From the NCBI GenBank assembly GCA_012800565.1, contig JAAZIZ010000174.1, forward strand, positions 1 through 8,743: 8,743 bases of DNA, given 5' to 3'. A model generated the notes under the pieces. That model saw nothing but the letters and a program-made list of their open reading frames with translations. It had not been told where the DNA came from and ran no database searches. Below, in pieces: positions 6,442-8,743 of this stretch (its first letter is position 1; each line of letters begins with the position of its first letter). The stretch is from Lentisphaerota bacterium. GTDB taxonomy: Bacteria; Verrucomicrobiota; Lentisphaeria; Oligosphaerales; Oligosphaeraceae. The translations under genes were made by a program, and so were the position numbers.

Positions 6442-7914
6442 TTAACCCCAAAGTGCGTGCAAGTCCGCCAGAGTTTCCTCCACCAGCTCCTGGCCGCCCT
6501 CCGGGCTGACCAAGTTGCAGTACTGGGTGGCGCTGTAGCCCTTGCCGGCAACCCCGCGCCTGGTCGCCAGATAGCTGCCGCCTCCAGAACCGACCTCGCT
6601 GCCAGCCAGCTGAATAATGAAAGTCTGCAGCGCCGGACTGCGGGCCTGAATGCGATGCATGAAATCCATATAAAGCTCAAAGCGGTTGCTGGCAAAAGCG
6701 ATATCGCCGACCCGGAGCACATGCAGCTCCATCGGCAGCTTGGGTTCAGCATCCTGGCTCTTATAGCGCTCAATGACCCGCCGGCAGCGATTGCGCTGAG
6801 CACTGAGCCGGGAATTGGTGATCAGGCGTTCCCGGGCAGTTCCTCCCTCAAGCACGAACTCCTGCTCCTGCAGCCGGGCCAGGTTGGCGCACTCCTGTTC
6901 GTAGACCTCCTGGCTGATGCGCTGACGGCTCAATTGCACAGTCCGGACACGATGCCCCAGCACCACCTTGTCCCGGCGGTCTTTGCCAGCCCAAGTGAGC
7001 ACTTCGCTGAATGCGGCACAGATACGCTCAGCGATCTCCTGGCGCTGAGTGCTGCCTTTCAGCTCAAGGCGGCGTTTAAGGGCGGCCTTGCAATGCAAAT
7101 TGATGGTCTCCAGGTCTCCGGCGGCAGCGCATTGCGGCAGGATAAAGACTTCCTCGCCATACTGCTCTCGGATATTCTGTCGCACTTCATGCCAGAAATC
7201 GGCAGTCAGATTCCATTCATGCATGGAACACTGTGACGGACAAGGGACATTGACCACCGCCCCAGTCAGCTTGCCTGCCGGAGTAAAGGTGTACAGCAGG
7301 TGGACATACGGGTCTGCACCAGCCTCAAAATGGCTGAACTGCGTATCATTGGTATTGCCGTACATCACGGCATGACCATTGACCATCAAGCCCGGTTTCT
7401 GCGCCGCATCAGGACGCTGCGAGGTGTCATCGAAATAAACCACCCGGCGGCTGCAGCCGGTGGTGGCATAGCCAAAACCCCAGGCCAGCTGGCCAGGCTG
7501 ACGTGTCTGCCAGGATTCCACAATCGCCAACGCAGACTGCTCGACAAAGAAAACCTGATAGTCGGCACCGGACATCCGGGGCAGCTCACAGGGAAAATCG
7601 TCAGGAGCAGTATACAGGTCCCCACCAGTATGCGCATGGGTGACATTGAAAATAATTTTTTCGCTCGGCAGGCCGGAATCCTTCTGCCGGACTGCCTCCC
7701 GGATGCGCCGGACGATATCCGCTTGTATCCCTACGCCGTCAATAGACAGGAAAATTGCCGCGTCTTCGCCGTTGTCAAGGGTCAGGGCGGTGACCATCAC
7801 CGGGTCCTTGACTTTCTCTGACAAGCGCAAATAGAACTGCCCGCGAATTCCCACCGGCTGATCCGTGGAGACATCACGCCGGCTCCACCCCACCAGAACT
7901 TGCTTTTCTTCCAT
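6442..7914 (-). CDS. Neutral/alkaline ceramidase-superfamily protein, cytoplasmic variant
   Basis: The 490-residue protein starts VLVGWSRRDVSTDQPVGIRG, the typical opening of neutral/alkaline non-lysosomal ceramidase N-terminal domains. LSIDGVGI (56-63) follows, then the metal-site signature NVTHAHTGGD (90-99; H93, H95). LPQCAAAGDLE (259-269) corresponds to the family's G-x-x-GD segment, and VGDIAFASNRFELYMDF (402-418) with E413 corresponds to the region supplying the glutamate ligand. The segment VNVPCPSQCSMHEW (221-234), where ceramidases usually place a second zinc histidine, has proline and cysteine instead; H232 is nearby. No signal peptide is present, whereas characterised bacterial ceramidases are secreted. 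The real substrate may therefore be another amide or ester, or a sugar derivative. AAGGG at 7920-7924, 5 nt before the ATG, decides this start over an upstream ATG at 7977 that would overlap the pseudopilin gene. The gap to the pseudopilin is 20 nt, so they share an operon. Confidence 0.75.
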   Translation of the reverse strand: MEEKQVLVGWSRRDVSTDQPVGIRGQFYLRLSEKVKDPVMVTALTLDNGEDAAIFLSIDGVGIQADIVRRIREAVRQKDSGLPSEKIIFNVTHAHTGGDLYTAPDDFPCELPRMSGADYQVFFVEQSALAIVESWQTRQPGQLAWGFGYATTGCSRRVVYFDDTSQRPDAAQKPGLMVNGHAVMYGNTNDTQFSHFEAGADPYVHLLYTFTPAGKLTGAVVNVPCPSQCSMHEWNLTADFWHEVRQNIREQYGEEVFILPQCAAAGDLETINLHCKAALKRRLELKGSTQRQEIAERICAAFSEVLTWAGKDRRDKVVLGHRVRTVQLSRQRISQEVYEQECANLARLQEQEFVLEGGTARERLITNSRLSAQRNRCRRVIERYKSQDAEPKLPMELHVLRVGDIAFASNRFELYMDFMHRIQARSPALQTFIIQLAGSEVGSGGGSYLATRRGVAGKGYSATQYCNLVSPEGGQELVEETLADLHALWG

Positions 7915-7919
7915 GTCAG

Positions 7920-7924
7920 CCCTT
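7920..7924 (-). promoter_or_regulatory. Ribosome binding site that sets the start at 7914
   Basis: On the minus strand AAGGG stands 5 nt before the ATG at 7914-7912. The protein then begins MEEKQVLVGW, right at the conserved first strand of its family. The extra 21 residues from the 7977 start are polar, unlike the family, and would overlap the preceding gene. Confidence 0.6.
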
Positions 7925-7934
7925 TTCTGCCTGT

Positions 7935-8639
7935 TCAAGGTGTTCTGGTATAACTGATGCCGGCGTTGTTGCCCCAATAGGTGTTCTTGCTGAATTCCTC
8001 AGACCTTTTTGCCTCTACATGGAAATCTGCCCAAAGGGCATTGACCATCCCTGAATGCCGTCCATCCAGCCGGGAGGTGACGCTGGCGGTGAGTTTGAAT
8101 GGATACGTGTTGGCTGAGAAAGATGTGCCACCCCAGGAATCGACAAAATACATCTTATGGCCAGGTTTCTTGATATGGGTGAGACGGGTATAGAGCTCAT
8201 TGCCGCCACCCTGCACTGAGGCATGCGTAGTGCGCATATAGAAGTTGATCGCCCGGCAGCCGTGGTAATACCAGTAGGTGTGACCACCGGAGACAAAGCT
8301 GGCATCGGCAGGATTGTAGGCGGGACACCAGTACACATGCACATCGCTGGGGCTCTTGGCATAAATAAAACTCGCCCCCAAAGGAGTCTTGCCCCGCAAG
8401 TACGGCGAGAGGTCGCTGATGAACGTTCCGCTGGCCTGCATCATCCCCGGGAACCAATCGTCGTGTTCATCAATATACATCATCACCGCTATGCCGACTT
8501 GCTTGAGATTGCCGCTGCAGGTCGCCTGCTGGGCTTTCTGACGGGCTTTGCCCAGAGCCGGCAGAAGCATTGAGGCCAGAACTGCAATGATGGCGATGAC
8601 TACCAGCAACTCAATCAAAGTGAAACGTGTAGTACGCAT
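7935..8639 (-). CDS. Type II secretion-like pseudopilin with prepilin N-terminal methylation motif (Lentisphaerota/Planctomycetota type)
   Basis: The 234-residue protein begins MRTTR/FTLIELLVVIAII, a prepilin leader whose mature Glu5 is E10, followed by a single hydrophobic helix (about 8-28) and the KARQKAQQATCSGNLKQ segment. The body contains YIDEHDDWFPG (55-65), WCPAYNP (104-110) and a late RHSGMVNALWADFHVEA (194-210). That last element is a variant of the family's H-x(n)-DG element with F in place of G after D205. The residue before the cleavage site is Arg (R5), not the canonical Gly. Such pseudopilins are found in many copies in Lentisphaerota and Planctomycetota, often beside glycan-degradation genes, but no role is established. 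It is the first gene of the minus-strand operon and has the strongest SD in the window. The start is ATG at 8639; a GTG at 8648 lies within that SD and is rejected. Confidence 0.9.
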   Translation of the reverse strand: MRTTRFTLIELLVVIAIIAVLASMLLPALGKARQKAQQATCSGNLKQVGIAVMMYIDEHDDWFPGMMQASGTFISDLSPYLRGKTPLGASFIYAKSPSDVHVYWCPAYNPADASFVSGGHTYWYYHGCRAINFYMRTTHASVQGGGNELYTRLTHIKKPGHKMYFVDSWGGTSFSANTYPFKLTASVTSRLDGRHSGMVNALWADFHVEAKRSEEFSKNTYWGNNAGISYTRTP

Positions 8640-8644
8640 TTGTG

Positions 8645-8653
8645 TCACCTCCT
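8645..8653 (-). promoter_or_regulatory. Near-perfect Shine-Dalgarno for the pseudopilin
   Basis: The minus strand reads AGGAGGTGA, a 9-base match to the anti-SD of 16S rRNA, 5 nt (CACAA) before the ATG at 8639. It implies strong translation of the first operon gene and settles the choice of start codon. Confidence 0.9.
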
Positions 8654-8663
8654 GTAATGTTGC

Positions 8664-8693
8664 CTGTCAATACAAACTCGACTGTAAATACAA
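8664..8693. promoter_or_regulatory. Two operator-like direct repeats over the -10/+20 region
   Basis: CTGTCAATACAA (8664-8675) and CTGTAAATACAA (8682-8693) are the same 12-mer with one mismatch, 18 bp apart start to start. Each contains a short dyad, TGT-n4-ACA (TGTAAATACA in the second copy). The second copy overlaps the predicted -10 element and the first lies just after the expected transcription start, which is where a repressor would bind. The TGT/ACA half-sites would suit a dimeric regulator such as a GntR-type protein, but the regulator cannot be named from this window. Confidence 0.5.
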
Positions 8694-8718
8694 TAATCAC
8701 CTTATCGCTTGTTGTCAA
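8690..8718 (-). promoter_or_regulatory. Sigma70-type promoter of the minus-strand operon
   Basis: On the minus strand a perfect -35 TTGACA (8718-8713) is followed after 17 bp by TATTGT (8695-8690), which matches 4 of 6 bases of the -10 consensus. The expected start is near 8683, giving a 5' leader of roughly 44 nt to the ATG at 8639. The region is clearly more AT-rich than the coding DNA around it. Nothing else is recognisable from 8719 to the right edge apart from a short A-run (8721-8727). Confidence 0.65.
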
Positions 8719-8743
8719 GAAAAAAACCTGGGAAATATCCGCA

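Noticed and set aside
5676..6509. Long plus-strand open frame (277 codons) opposite the Gfo/Idh/MocA gene
   Set aside because: It is antisense to a gene with clear family motifs, has no recognisable domain and no SD-led start, and reflects the GC-rich codon pattern of the real gene.
6430..7236. Plus-strand open frame (268 codons) opposite the ceramidase-like gene
   Set aside because: It lies fully inside a well-supported minus-strand gene, and its product has no coherent domain or motif.
8640..8648. GTG start at 8648 for the pseudopilin
   Set aside because: The GTG lies within the AGGAGGTGA sequence itself, which is ideally spaced for the ATG at 8639.

Overview
The window looks like a glycan-utilisation region from a bacterium of the PVC group, most probably Lentisphaerota (Victivallis-like) or a close Planctomycetota/Verrucomicrobiota relative. 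This rests on recognised family traits, not on a search. A pseudopilin with an FTLIELLVVIAIIAVLASMLLP leader heads a catabolic operon, next to a DUF4091/GH123-type glycosidase with a CBM9-like module, a neutral-ceramidase-like protein and a Gfo/Idh/MocA protein. That combination is typical of those phyla. The coding DNA is moderately GC-rich, and the only AT-rich stretch is the promoter region at the right edge.

Layout. The left part (2-5164) is a plus-strand gene series. It starts with the 3' end of a Pro/Ala-rich protein whose tail carries perfect 18-bp tandem repeats. Next is a secreted carbohydrate-binding protein (333-1190). This overlaps, by an ATGA start/stop, a large secreted multidomain glycosidase (1187-4585). 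A small HIT-family nucleotide hydrolase/transferase (4655-5164) closes the series. The right part (8743 down to 5172) is a minus-strand operon. It has a recognisable sigma70-type promoter with overlapping operator-like repeats, then a pseudopilin (8639-7935), a ceramidase-superfamily protein without signal peptide (7914-6442), and a Gfo/Idh/MocA protein (6404-5172). The two gene series converge with only 7 nt between their stop codons.

Working model (inference). The two plus-strand exported proteins bind and cut a glycan outside the cytoplasm; the DUF4091/GH123 affiliation and an Asp-Glu pair hint at N-acetylhexosamine chemistry. The minus-strand enzymes lack signal peptides and would act in the cytoplasm. 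The Gfo/Idh/MocA protein has lost the usual EKP lysine and carries YPTH and GHGG motifs reminiscent of GH109. A GalNAc-containing glycan or glycolipid is therefore a testable substrate hypothesis. The role of the pseudopilin at the head of such an operon is unknown.

There are no tRNA or rRNA genes, insertion sequences or CRISPR arrays. No stretch over 300 bases lacks a gene.
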